Source of the DNA: Extensimonas perlucida
Lineage (GTDB): Bacteria; Pseudomonadota; Gammaproteobacteria; Burkholderiales; Burkholderiaceae_C
DNA length: 64,000 nucleotides
Assembly (NCBI RefSeq): GCF_007655255.1
Contig: NZ_VMYE01000011.1
Coordinates: 1-64,000, forward strand
Direction: 5' to 3'
In this document: positions 29,113 through 38,453 of the stretch, piece by piece
Numbering within the stretch: position 1 is the stretch's first letter
How the letters are laid out: the number at the start of each line of letters is the position of its first letter
Made by a program: the position numbers and the translations under genes
The notes under the pieces: model-generated
What the model was told of the DNA's origin: nothing
Database searches by the model: none
The model's input: only the letters and a program-made list of their open reading frames with translations

Positions 29113-29128
29113 CGCAAAGCCCGTGCCA
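29113..29128 (-). promoter_or_regulatory. sigma-54 promoter of the urt operon
   Basis: Reverse strand reads TGGCAC-GGGCT-TTGCG, an exact match to the sigma-54 -24/-12 consensus TGGCAC-N5-TTGC. It lies about 70 bases before the urtA ATG, placing the transcript start near 29102. Confidence 0.8.
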
Positions 29129-29244
29129 GCCCCGCGCGCCGTCGGCTGGCGCAAGGCATAGCTGCGGCGCGCGAGGGTTGCCGCGCACAGCGGCACACAC
29201 ACTTCTTTCTTACCGGGGGCCTGAATCACGCACGCCCGCCGCGC

Positions 29245-29261
29245 TGCATCGTGGCGGGGCA
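29245..29261. promoter_or_regulatory. NtrC-like enhancer site, promoter-proximal
   Basis: TGCATC-N5-GGGGCA, one mismatch per half against TGCACC-N5-GGTGCA. It is about 125 bases upstream of the sigma-54 promoter and 25 bases from a second site. Confidence 0.5.
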
Positions 29262-29269
29262 CGGCCTTT

Positions 29270-29286
29270 TGCATCATCTTGGTGCA
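29270..29286. promoter_or_regulatory. NtrC-like enhancer site, promoter-distal
   Basis: TGCATC-N5-GGTGCA, a single mismatch to the NtrC dyad TGCACC-N5-GGTGCA. Tandem NtrC dyads upstream of a sigma-54 promoter are the classical enhancer layout. Confidence 0.6.
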
Positions 29287-29437
29287 TAGAGGGCCGTGTG
29301 GCCGAGGCGAACACACCGCCATGCGCAAGGTTGGTCAACTATGAGGCCGCAATGCCCTCACTGCTCCTTCCAGACCACCCATGAGCAGCGTCATATCGAT
29401 GACGTGACGCTTGCATGGGGGGACCGAGCGCTTCATT

Positions 29438-29485
29438 TCTAATAGCTGCTAACGTCTGTCATATAAGCACAAAATACCAAAATGG
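29438..29485 (-). repeat. dispersed palindromic repeat, copy 4 (diverged)
   Basis: Reverse-orientation copy: AATAGCTGCTAACG, an 11-base centre, AGCACAAAATACCAAAAT. It lies between the divergent urt and nor operons, just before the MITE-like element. Confidence 0.45.
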
Positions 29486-29492
29486 CACATTA

Positions 29493-29670
29493 AACCCAGA
29501 TTGTCCATTAGGCGGTGCTTCGCACCTACGCGGGCGCTGGCGGACGGCTGCCGGTCATTTTGGCCGCTGCTTCGGCGTCCATGGCACCGGCCATGCACTC
29601 CTCACCCGCGACCAAACTGCCGCGCCAGCCGCCTCGCCATCGTCCCGCGTCCTCATCAACAATCTGGGTT
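29493..29670. repeat. 178-bp MITE-like element with 12-bp terminal inverted repeats
   Basis: AACCCAGATTGT (29493-29504) and ACAATCTGGGTT (29659-29670) are perfect inverted repeats bounding 178 bases with no gene. The left end continues CCATTAGGCGGTGCTTCG. The same left-end motif occurs after mnmC at 7657. This fits a non-autonomous mobile element, although no target duplication is obvious. Confidence 0.5.
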
Positions 29671-29728
29671 AAACCGGTGTCTCAAATTCGCGGATATCTA
29701 TATGCCGAACGGCGCACCGTCGTCATTC

Positions 29729-29744
29729 CTTGAACCAGTTCAAG
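29729..29744. promoter_or_regulatory. Crp/Fnr-type dyad upstream of norC
   Basis: CTTGAA-CCAG-TTCAAG is a perfect 6-base dyad with a 4-base centre, close to the FNR/Dnr box TTGAT-N4-ATCAA. It is 60 bases before the norC ATG. The Crp/Fnr regulator gene at the end of the cluster is the obvious candidate to bind it. Confidence 0.5.
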
Positions 29745-29803
29745 GACGATACCCGAGCAAAAAAGGAGGATTCGTCCCCACCAACCAGTGACGGAGGCCT
29801 TCC

Positions 29804-30238
29804 ATGAGCCAAGCGCAAAGCGGGTTTACCAAACAGACCGCCCGCAACATGTTTTACGGTGGCAGCGTGTTTTTCGCGCTGCTGTTCGCGGCCATCGTGT
29901 TCGACAGCGAACGCCGCATTCCCGAGCGCTCGCACGCGCAGGCGATCACGCCCGCGGTGGTCGCGGGTAAGAAGGTCTGGGAGACGCGCAACTGCATAGG
30001 CTGCCACACCTTGCTGGGCGAAGGCGCCTATTTCGCGCCCGAGCTGGGCAATGTGTACAAGCGCCGCGGCGGCGACTTCATCAAGGCCTGGATCAAGGCG
30101 CAGCCCACGGGCGCGCCGCACCGCCGCCAGATGCCGCAATTCAACCTGACCGAGCAGCAGCTCGATGACTTGGTCGAGTTCCTCAAGTGGACCGGTGAGA
30201 TCAACACCGAACAGTGGCCACCCAACATCGAAGGCTGA
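29804..30238 (+). CDS. norC: nitric oxide reductase cytochrome c subunit
   Basis: A 144-residue membrane-anchored cytochrome c that passes electrons to NorB. One N-terminal membrane anchor lies at about 17-33. The haem motif CIGCH is at 64-68 with family-typical TLLGEGAYFAPELGNVYKRR after it; MPQF near 110 supplies the probable axial Met. CGGAGG precedes the ATG. norB follows after 33 bases. Confidence 0.96.
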   Translation: MSQAQSGFTKQTARNMFYGGSVFFALLFAAIVFDSERRIPERSHAQAITPAVVAGKKVWETRNCIGCHTLLGEGAYFAPELGNVYKRRGGDFIKAWIKAQPTGAPHRRQMPQFNLTEQQLDDLVEFLKWTGEINTEQWPPNIEG

Positions 30239-31732
<1,494 letters not shown>

Positions 31733-31759
31733 TACACCCGATACAGCAAGGATTCGGCC

Positions 31760-32572
31760 ATGGATCACAGTGAGCAGCCGCACCTGATGGATGCCCCGTT
31801 GTATGTCGAGCAGGCGGGCGAGGTGGCGCTCTTCGAACATGCCTTCCGCCAGCGCCTGCCGGTGCTGATCAAGGGGCCCACGGGTTGCGGCAAGACGCGC
31901 TTCGTCGAACACATGGCCGCGCGCCTGGGCCGCCCGCTCATCACCGTGAGCTGCCACGACGACCTGAGCGCCGCCGACCTGGTCGGCCGGCACCTGATAG
32001 ACGCGCAGGGCACAGTCTGGGCCGACGGGCCGCTGGCGCGCGCGGTGCGCAGCGGCGCGATCTGCTACCTCGATGAGGTGGTCGAGGCGCGCAAGGACAC
32101 CACTGTGGTGCTGCACCCGCTGGCCGACGACCGCCGCGTGCTGCCCATAGAGCGCACCGGCGAACAACTGGCGGCACCGCCGGGCTTCATGCTGGTGGTC
32201 AGCTACAACCCCGGCTACCAGAACCTGCTCAAAAGCCTCAAGCCCAGCACGCGCCAGCGCTTCATTGCGCTCTCCTTCGGCTACCCGGCGCCCGAGCTGG
32301 AGCGCCGCATCGTCGCGGCCGAGGCTGGTGTCGACCCTGTGGTGGCGGCGCGGCTGGTGCAGCTGGCCCAAGCGCTGCGCCGCCTGACCGACCACGACCT
32401 TGAAGAAACCGCAAGCACGCGCCTGCTTGTGATGGCGGCTCGCCTCGTGGCCAGCGGCCTGCCCCTGCGCGCGGCCTGCCGCGCGGCCATCGTGGACGCC
32501 CTGACCGACGACCTGGAGACCGCCGCCGCGCTCGACGACGTGGTGCAGGCGGTGCTGGGCAACGCTGCTTGA
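31760..32572 (+). CDS. norQ: NorQ/CbbQ-type AAA+ ATPase
   Basis: A 270-residue MoxR/CbbQ-class AAA+ ATPase needed in known systems to activate NO reductase with NorD. Walker A GPTGCGKT is at 39-46, Walker B AICYLDEVVEAR near 98-109, then sensor motif VVSYNPGYQNLLKSLKPSTRQRF. It lies 27 bases after norB. It would act in the cytosol with the VWA protein NorD encoded two genes downstream. Confidence 0.94.
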   Translation: MDHSEQPHLMDAPLYVEQAGEVALFEHAFRQRLPVLIKGPTGCGKTRFVEHMAARLGRPLITVSCHDDLSAADLVGRHLIDAQGTVWADGPLARAVRSGAICYLDEVVEARKDTTVVLHPLADDRRVLPIERTGEQLAAPPGFMLVVSYNPGYQNLLKSLKPSTRQRFIALSFGYPAPELERRIVAAEAGVDPVVAARLVQLAQALRRLTDHDLEETASTRLLVMAARLVASGLPLRAACRAAIVDALTDDLETAAALDDVVQAVLGNAA

Positions 32573-32607
32573 CACTTCCCCGCGGCGGCAGAGCTGCCCT
32601 CCTCCTC

Positions 32608-33570
32608 ATGCCAGCGCTGCAACGCCGCCGCCTTTTGTTCCAGCTGGGCTTCTTCGCCCTGTTTCTGCTGGCCCCTGCGCTGAACCTGCTGCGCTTTGAC
32701 GTGCACGAGGCGCAGCTGTGGTTCCTCGGCCAGCGCTGGAGCCTGGGTATCGACGCCTTCAAGGCCGGTCAGATCAGCGCCAACCAGGCGGCAGTGCAGA
32801 TTGTGCTGCGCGCCTTCGTGCCGGTGATCGCGCTGGTCGCCGCCTTTCTCGCCGTGGCCTGGCGCTACGGGCGCCTTTACTGCGGCTGGCTGTGCCCGCA
32901 CTTCACGCTGGTGGAAACGCTCAACGCCACGCTGCAGCGCGCCTGCGGCAAGCTCAGCCTGTGGGACAAGCACCGCACCCCGCGCGCGGGCGTGCAGCCC
33001 GCGGCACGCTGGTGGCCGGTGTTCTTCGGCCTGTGCCTGGTGTTTGGCTTTCTCTGGGCCGTCACGCTGCTTTCCTACCTGCTGCCGCCGTCCGAGGTCT
33101 GGAGTGGTTTGCGCACGGGCAAGCTGGCGCCCAACCCCACGCGCTTTCTGGTCGCCGCCACGGTGGTGTTCACGCTCGAGTTCGCCTTTGCGCGCCATCT
33201 GTTTTGCCGCTTCGGTTGCGCGGTCGGCCTGTTTCAGAGTCTGGCCTGGATGGCCAACCCCAAGAGCATGGTGGTCGCGTTCGACCGCGACCATGCGCGC
33301 GCCTGCCGCAGCTGCAGCACCGCGGCATTTCCGCAAGGGTCGGCCTGCGACAACGGCTGCCCCATGCGGCTGCACCCGCGCAACATCAAACGCATGATGT
33401 TTTCCTGCGTGCAATGCGGCCAGTGCCTCGATGCGTGCTCGCAAACTTGCAGCAATCAGGGGCACGAGCCCCTGCTCGAATGGAAGATAGGCGCAGACGC
33501 CGTGCGCGAAACGCTGCGCCAGCGCAAGGCCGAAAAAGAGGCCGCCGCCCTGCGTGAAAGAGAGTCCTGA
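32608..33570 (+). CDS. polyferredoxin-like 4Fe-4S membrane protein in nor cluster
   Basis: A 320-residue membrane protein with about five spans and ferredoxin-type clusters, related to NapH/CcoG/NosR C-terminal regions. Seen: YCGWLCPH near residue 90, CRFGC near 197, CRSC near 231 and the classical CVQCGQCLDAC near 272-282. ATG 32608 is preferred. A TTG at 32569 overlapping the norQ stop (TTGA) would add 13 residues and couple translation. It may carry electrons for assembly or reduction of the NO reductase metal sites (inference). It is not one of the standard norCBQD genes. Confidence 0.82.
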   Translation: MPALQRRRLLFQLGFFALFLLAPALNLLRFDVHEAQLWFLGQRWSLGIDAFKAGQISANQAAVQIVLRAFVPVIALVAAFLAVAWRYGRLYCGWLCPHFTLVETLNATLQRACGKLSLWDKHRTPRAGVQPAARWWPVFFGLCLVFGFLWAVTLLSYLLPPSEVWSGLRTGKLAPNPTRFLVAATVVFTLEFAFARHLFCRFGCAVGLFQSLAWMANPKSMVVAFDRDHARACRSCSTAAFPQGSACDNGCPMRLHPRNIKRMMFSCVQCGQCLDACSQTCSNQGHEPLLEWKIGADAVRETLRQRKAEKEAAALRERES

Positions 33571-33571
33571 G

Positions 33572-35395
33572 ATGGAAGAGTGGGTAGGCAAACAGTGGGA
33601 CCGCTTCATCCGCCGCGCCGCGCAACGGCAACACGAAAACGCCGCGGTGGAACTGGACGAGGTGCAGCGCAGCATCACGCTGATGTTCCGCGCAGCGGGC
33701 GGCGCTGCGGCAGTGCGCGTGGCGCCGGCTGGCGCGCGCAAGGTGGGCGGCGCGCGCCACTGGCTCGAGCGCGTGGCGGGCACCGGCACGCACGCGGCCA
33801 CCGGTCGGCTCGAACCCGAGGTGCTGTCGCTGCCGCCGCGCATCGCGGTGCATGCGGACGCCGCGCTGAACCGCGCGCTCTACCTCTGGCTGGCGGCGCT
33901 GGCCGCGCACATCGCGCCCACGGGCGACTGGATCGCCGACAACCGGCGCGCCACGCAGCGCGCGCTGGCCACCTTTCCGGGCCTGGCCGGGCGCTACCGG
34001 CAGCTGCTGGCCGCGGAATGCGCGCTGCGCCCTGATCCCTCGGGCCTGCGCGGCCGCGCGGCCGAGGCCGAACACATGGTGCGGCGTGCGCTGAAGGACC
34101 GAGAAAGCGACATCGCCGCCGACGTGCGCCCCGAAGAAGTGGCGCCGGTCTGGCTCTGGCTGGACACCGCCGCCGCCACGGTGGCACCAGCGGCGTGCAG
34201 ACCCGACCCCGCAGGGGCCCACGCCGAGCGCCCCGCCAGCAAGCAAGACCCGCGCCGCCGCCGCGCCCAGGCCGTGGCCGACGAACGCGACAAGGCGCCC
34301 TTGCTGATGTTTTTCCGTGCTGAATCCATCTTCTCGTGGGGCGAATTCGTCAAGGTCAACCGCGCGAGCGACGATGACGACGACGGCAACGCCCTGGCCG
34401 CGGCAAACGACATGGACCTGCTCGCCATCGCGCCCGACGGCCAGACCACCGCTTCGCGCGTGAAGTTCGACCTGGACCTGCCCAGCGCCGCGGCCGATGA
34501 CAAGCCACTGGGCCCCGGCATCCGCCTGCCCGAATGGGACTGGCGGCGCAGCCAGCTGATCGCCGAGCACTGCGCGCTGCAGACTCTGGTGCCCGTCGAT
34601 CCGGCACCCTTTTGCCCCCCGCCCGCGCTGCGCGTGACGGCCCGGCGCGTGCGCCGGCGCATGGAGGTGCTGCGCGGCGGCATGGGGCACCTGCACGCCC
34701 AGCCCGAGGGCGAAGAGCTGGACCTTGACGCTTGGGTGCGGCACCGCGTCGACGCTGCGGCCGCGCCGCACAGCGCAACGCCGGCGGTGTTCAGCCGGCG
34801 CGTGCGCAGCGAGCGCAGCCTGGCGACGCTGCTGCTGGCCGACCTGTCGCTTTCCACCGACGCCTACGCCACGCAAAACGCGCGCGTGATCGACGTGATC
34901 CGCGACGCGCTGTACGTGTTCGGCGAGGCGCTGTCTGCCAGCGGCGACCCGTTCGAGATGCTGGGCTTCTCGTCAGTGCGGCGGCAGAACGTGCGCATCC
35001 ACCAGCTCAAAAGCTTTGACGAGGCCTGGAACGCGCGCACGCGCGACCGCGTCGGGGCCATCAAACCTGGCTACTACACCCGCATGGGCGCGGCCATCCG
35101 CCACGCTACAGTGCAGCTGGCCGCGCGCCCCGAGCGCCTACGCCTGCTGCTGCTGCTGACCGACGGCAAGCCCAACGACCTGGACCAGTACGAAGGCCGC
35201 TATGGCCTCGAAGACACGCGCCACGCCGTGCACGCCGCGCGCGCGGCCGGGCTGACGCCGTTTTGCGTCACCATAGACGCGCAGGCACACGACTACCTGC
35301 CCTACCTGTTCGGCTCTGCCGGCTACGCACTGGTACACCGCCCGCAAGACCTGGTGCGCCGCCTGGCCGCTGCTTATGCTGCGCTGACACGCTGA
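33572..35395 (+). CDS. norD: NorD, von Willebrand factor A protein for NO reductase activation
   Basis: A 607-residue protein whose C-terminal third (from about 415) is a VWA domain with the metal-adhesion motif DLSLSTD and a later LTDGKPNDLDQYEGRYG loop. NorD works with the AAA+ NorQ to mature NO reductase in characterised denitrifiers. ATG 33572 follows the previous stop by one base and has an AGAGAG site; a GTG at 33554 would overlap. The middle region (about 200-280) is charged and low complexity. Confidence 0.93.
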   Translation: MEEWVGKQWDRFIRRAAQRQHENAAVELDEVQRSITLMFRAAGGAAAVRVAPAGARKVGGARHWLERVAGTGTHAATGRLEPEVLSLPPRIAVHADAALNRALYLWLAALAAHIAPTGDWIADNRRATQRALATFPGLAGRYRQLLAAECALRPDPSGLRGRAAEAEHMVRRALKDRESDIAADVRPEEVAPVWLWLDTAAATVAPAACRPDPAGAHAERPASKQDPRRRRAQAVADERDKAPLLMFFRAESIFSWGEFVKVNRASDDDDDGNALAAANDMDLLAIAPDGQTTASRVKFDLDLPSAAADDKPLGPGIRLPEWDWRRSQLIAEHCALQTLVPVDPAPFCPPPALRVTARRVRRRMEVLRGGMGHLHAQPEGEELDLDAWVRHRVDAAAAPHSATPAVFSRRVRSERSLATLLLADLSLSTDAYATQNARVIDVIRDALYVFGEALSASGDPFEMLGFSSVRRQNVRIHQLKSFDEAWNARTRDRVGAIKPGYYTRMGAAIRHATVQLAARPERLRLLLLLTDGKPNDLDQYEGRYGLEDTRHAVHAARAAGLTPFCVTIDAQAHDYLPYLFGSAGYALVHRPQDLVRRLAAAYAALTR

Positions 35396-35495
35396 CGCGG
35401 CACTTCCCTGCTCCAGCGCTTGCAGCAGACAGCGCCACGGCAAACGGGCGCGCGCCCGTGGGGATGTCATGCGATTGCTGCACGCGGGATACAGA

Positions 35496-35509
35496 ATTTC
35501 TGCAGAAAT
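35496..35509. promoter_or_regulatory. 14-bp perfect palindrome before the Crp/Fnr gene
   Basis: ATTTCTGCAGAAAT, a perfect dyad 49 bases ahead of the regulator start codon in an AT-rich stretch, at promoter position. It differs from the TTGAA-type dyad at norC, so its binder is unknown. Confidence 0.35.
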
Positions 35510-35557
35510 CAAAGAGTTATTCATAATTCCACTTTAAGCACCCACCCAAGCCAGCCC

Positions 35558-36310
35558 ATGGACATCCAGCAATTCGACATCCCGCGCTATCTTGCGGCCC
35601 TGCCCTTGTTCCAGGAAATGACCCCTGCCGAACTGCAGCGACTGGCTGCGGGCTGTCGCCTGCGGCGCTATGCACGCGGCGATGACGTGTTTCGTGTGGG
35701 CACGCCCTGCAAGGAGTTCCACGTCACCGTCATGGGGCAGGTCAAGCTGTTCGCCACATCGCCTGCCGGGCAGGAGAAGGTCATAGAGCTCGCCGGCCCC
35801 GGCATGAGCTTCGCCGAGGCGCTGATGTTCACCGACAAGCCCTACATCATCAACGCCCAGGCCCTGGCCGACACCTTGCTGCTGAGCGTGGGCAAGGCCG
35901 CCGTGGTGCAGGAGATCGAGAGCGACCCGCGCTTTGCCATGCGCATGCTGGCGGGCATCTCGCGCCGCCTGCACGGCCTGGTGCACGACGTGCAGACCTA
36001 TGCACTGCACAACGGCATGCAGCGCGTGATCGGCTACCTGCTGCGCTCGCTGCCAGAGAATGCCGAAGACGCCGCAGCGCTGGCCCTCGCCAGCGCCGGC
36101 CGTGCGGCGCCGTGCCTCACCGCGCGCAAAGAGGCCGTGGCGCTGCAGGTGTCGTTGCCGGTGAGCAAGGCCACCATCGCCTCGCGCCTGTCGATCACGC
36201 CCGAGTATTTCTCGCGCGTGCTGCACGAACTGGAAGCCGCCGGGCTGATCCGCATCGACAAGCGCGAGATCCACATCCCTGACGTCGAACGGCTTGCGAA
36301 CTACCAGTGA
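35558..36310 (+). CDS. Crp/Fnr family regulator, Dnr/NnrR-like
   Basis: A 250-residue regulator. An N-terminal cyclic-nucleotide-type sensor barrel lies at about 20-130 and a C-terminal helix-turn-helix at about 190-230 (LPVSKATIASRLSITPEYFSRVLHEL). No N-terminal Fnr cysteine cluster is present, so it is Dnr/NnrR-like rather than an oxygen-sensing Fnr. Its position after norD suggests NO- or nitrite-responsive control of the nor genes. ATG 35558 (MDIQQFDI) was chosen over a longer upstream frame. Its stop directly abuts the convergent maf stop. Confidence 0.88.
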   Translation: MDIQQFDIPRYLAALPLFQEMTPAELQRLAAGCRLRRYARGDDVFRVGTPCKEFHVTVMGQVKLFATSPAGQEKVIELAGPGMSFAEALMFTDKPYIINAQALADTLLLSVGKAAVVQEIESDPRFAMRMLAGISRRLHGLVHDVQTYALHNGMQRVIGYLLRSLPENAEDAAALALASAGRAAPCLTARKEAVALQVSLPVSKATIASRLSITPEYFSRVLHELEAAGLIRIDKREIHIPDVERLANYQ

Positions 36311-36961
36311 TCAGTGGTCGCGCAGCACGCCCACGGCGCGCAGCAACCGCGCCGTCTCATACAGCGGCAGCCCCATGATGCCGCTGTAGCTGCCGTTCAG
36401 GTTCTCCACGTATTGGGCGATGGACCCCTGGATGCCATAGGCCCCGGCCTTGCCCAGCGGTTCGCCGCTGGCCACGTAGGCGGTGATCTGCGCCGGCGTC
36501 ATGGCGGCAAAACGCACGCGCGAGACCGACAGCGCCGCAAGGCGCCGGGGCCCGGCCTGCAGCGCCACGGCCGTGAGCACGCGGTGCACCCTGCCCGAGA
36601 GCGCGGCGAGCATGCGCGCGGCCTCGGCTGCGTCGGCGGGCTTGCCGAAGATGCTGCGCCCGAGCGCGACAGTGGTGTCGGCGCACAGAATCGGCGCTGC
36701 GGGCAGGCCGCGACGCGCATGCCGCGCCACGGCGGCGTCGAGCTTGAGCGCCGTCACGCGCTGCACGTAGCGGGCAGGCGCCTCGCCGGGGCGCACGGCT
36801 TCGAGCGCTTCGGCGTCTTCGATGAGGTCATCGACCACCTGCCCGACGGTGTCGTCAGCGCCCGGTGTTTGGGGCAGCAGCAGTGCATGGCGCACGCCGA
36901 TCTGGCTGAGCAACTGGCTGCGGCGCGGGCTTTGCGAGGCGAGGTAAATGAAGGCGGACAT
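36311..36961 (-). CDS. Maf family nucleotide pyrophosphatase
   Basis: A 216-residue Maf/YhdE-type house-cleaning enzyme hydrolysing non-canonical or excess nucleoside triphosphates. Motifs: LASQSPRRSQLL near 7-18, ILCADTTVALG near 113, FGKPADAAEAARML, and GSYSGIMGLPLYE near the C-terminus. The ATG at 36961 matches the family start; the longer frame to 37036 is not conserved. No base separates its stop from that of the convergent Crp/Fnr gene. Confidence 0.93.
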   Translation of the reverse strand: MSAFIYLASQSPRRSQLLSQIGVRHALLLPQTPGADDTVGQVVDDLIEDAEALEAVRPGEAPARYVQRVTALKLDAAVARHARRGLPAAPILCADTTVALGRSIFGKPADAAEAARMLAALSGRVHRVLTAVALQAGPRRLAALSVSRVRFAAMTPAQITAYVASGEPLGKAGAYGIQGSIAQYVENLNGSYSGIMGLPLYETARLLRAVGVLRDH

Positions 36962-36984
36962 GGCTGCCAAATTATGAAAGAAAT

Positions 36985-37040
36985 ATGCCATTTGCGCTTG
37001 CGCTGCCAACGCGAGTAGATACAAACTCCATAGCAATCTG
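36985..37040. repeat. possible diverged dispersed repeat between rlmH and maf
   Basis: ATGCCATTTGCGCTTGCG followed by CTGCCAACGCGAGTAG and CCATAGCAATCTG only loosely follows the repeat-family pattern. It lies between maf and rlmH. I include it with low confidence. Confidence 0.3.
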
Positions 37041-37075
37041 CGGTGGCGCGGCCACCCCCATCATGCCCGAGCACG

Positions 37076-37543
37076 TCAGGCCCGGTGGTACGGATGGCCC
37101 GCGTTGATGGACCAGGCGCGATAGAGCTGCTCGATCAACAGCACGCGCACCAAAGCGTGCGGCAGCGTCAGGTCGGACAGCCGCAGGCTCTCGTGCGCAG
37201 CGGCGCGCAGTGCCGGGTCCAGCCCGTCGGGCCCACCGATCAAGAGCGCCACGTCGTCGCCCGCTTGCTGCCAGCCGCGCAGACGCTCGGCCAGCGCCGG
37301 CGTGGTGAGGCGCGCGCCGCGCTCGTCGAGCACCACCACATGCGCACTACGCGGCAGCGCGGCTTCGATGCGTGCGCGCTCCGCGGCTTGCAGGGTTTGC
37401 AGGCTTTTGCTGCCGCGCGGCTCGGTCTTGACGGTCTTGAGCTCGACCTTGAGCTCGGGCGGAAAGCGCTTGGCATAGTCCTCGTAAGCCGTCTGCGCCC
37501 AGTCGGGCACCCGCTGGCCCACGGCCACGATCAGCAGCTTCAT
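37076..37543 (-). CDS. rlmH: 23S rRNA pseudouridine-1915 N3-methyltransferase
   Basis: A 155-residue SPOUT-class methyltransferase acting on assembled 70S ribosomes. C-terminal knot motifs [11 protein letters not shown] near 100-110 and [33 protein letters not shown] are diagnostic. Length equals that of E. coli RlmH. It follows rsfS after 17 bases, the usual bacterial gene pair. Confidence 0.96.
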   Translation of the reverse strand: MKLLIVAVGQRVPDWAQTAYEDYAKRFPPELKVELKTVKTEPRGSKSLQTLQAAERARIEAALPRSAHVVVLDERGARLTTPALAERLRGWQQAGDDVALLIGGPDGLDPALRAAAHESLRLSDLTLPHALVRVLLIEQLYRAWSINAGHPYHRA

Positions 37544-37560
37544 GGCCTGCGTGCGTCAGC

Positions 37561-38379
37561 TCAGCGGGAAGCTGGGGCTTTTTTGGCCGCGGTTTTTGCG
37601 GCCGCCTTCATGCGCGCGGGCGGCGCGACGACGATGGTCTGCACGGGTGCCTTGGCGGAAGTTTTGCGCGGGGTTTTGGCGGGCGCTTTGGTGGTCTTCT
37701 GCGCAGCCTTCTTCACGGCTGTTTTTGCGGCCGTCTTTACAGCCGTTTTCGGGGTGGCTTGGGCTGCCGATTTGACTGCGGTTTTGGTAGCTGTCCGCGC
37801 TGACGCTTTCTTGGCTACAGGCTCTTTGGCCGTAGATTTTTTCACGGCAGAGGCGGCCGCATCGGCCTGCCCGGCGTTTGCCTTGCTGCGCTTGGCCGGC
37901 TTCTTTGCCGCAGTTTCATCCTCGGGCGCTGCGGCCTGGGCAGGCTTGGCGGTTTTCTTTGCGGCCTTGGCGGACTTTGCGGGCTTGACGGGCTTGGCGG
38001 CACCGAGCTTCAGGCGCACGGGCGTCTCGCCCCAGAGGTCTTCGAGCCGGTAATACTGGCGGATCGCGGGCTGCATGATGTGCGCCACGGCGGCGCCGCA
38101 ATCGACGATGATCCACTCGCCGTTGTCCTCGCCCTCGACGCGCGGCTTGTCGAAGCCCGCCGCGCGCACCGCGTCGCGCACGCTCGCGGCCAGCGCCTTG
38201 GTCTGGCGGTTCGAGGTGCCCGAGGCCACGATCACGCGCTCGAACAGCGGCGAGAGTTCCGCCGTGTTGAAGACTTGTATGTCCTGCGCCTTGACATCCT
38301 CCAGGCCATCGACGATGGCGCGCTGGAGCTTGGTGATGTTCTTTTTGGCGGCAGATTCCGAAAGGGTATTGGTGCTCAT
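37561..38379 (-). CDS. rsfS: ribosome silencing factor RsfS with histone-like tail
   Basis: A 272-residue protein. Residues about 12-125 are RsfS (KALAASVRDAVRAAG, GEWIIVDCGAAVAHIMQPAIRQYYRLEDLWG), which binds uL14 and blocks subunit joining in starvation. Residues 126-272 are a Lys/Ala/Pro/Thr repeat tail (AKKTAKPA, KTAVKTAAKTAVKKAA) resembling histone H1-like proteins. Typical RsfS is about 105-150 residues, so the tail doubles the protein. ATG 38379 was chosen; a longer frame to 38424 is unsupported. rlmH follows directly. Confidence 0.9.
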   Translation of the reverse strand: MSTNTLSESAAKKNITKLQRAIVDGLEDVKAQDIQVFNTAELSPLFERVIVASGTSNRQTKALAASVRDAVRAAGFDKPRVEGEDNGEWIIVDCGAAVAHIMQPAIRQYYRLEDLWGETPVRLKLGAAKPVKPAKSAKAAKKTAKPAQAAAPEDETAAKKPAKRSKANAGQADAAASAVKKSTAKEPVAKKASARTATKTAVKSAAQATPKTAVKTAAKTAVKKAAQKTTKAPAKTPRKTSAKAPVQTIVVAPPARMKAAAKTAAKKAPASR

Positions 38380-38453
38380 CAGAAGGGTGTGGGCAAAGGA
38401 AATGGACGAAATATTAAGCCGCAAGCCGCATGCCAGCCATAGGCGAGTTCCCT

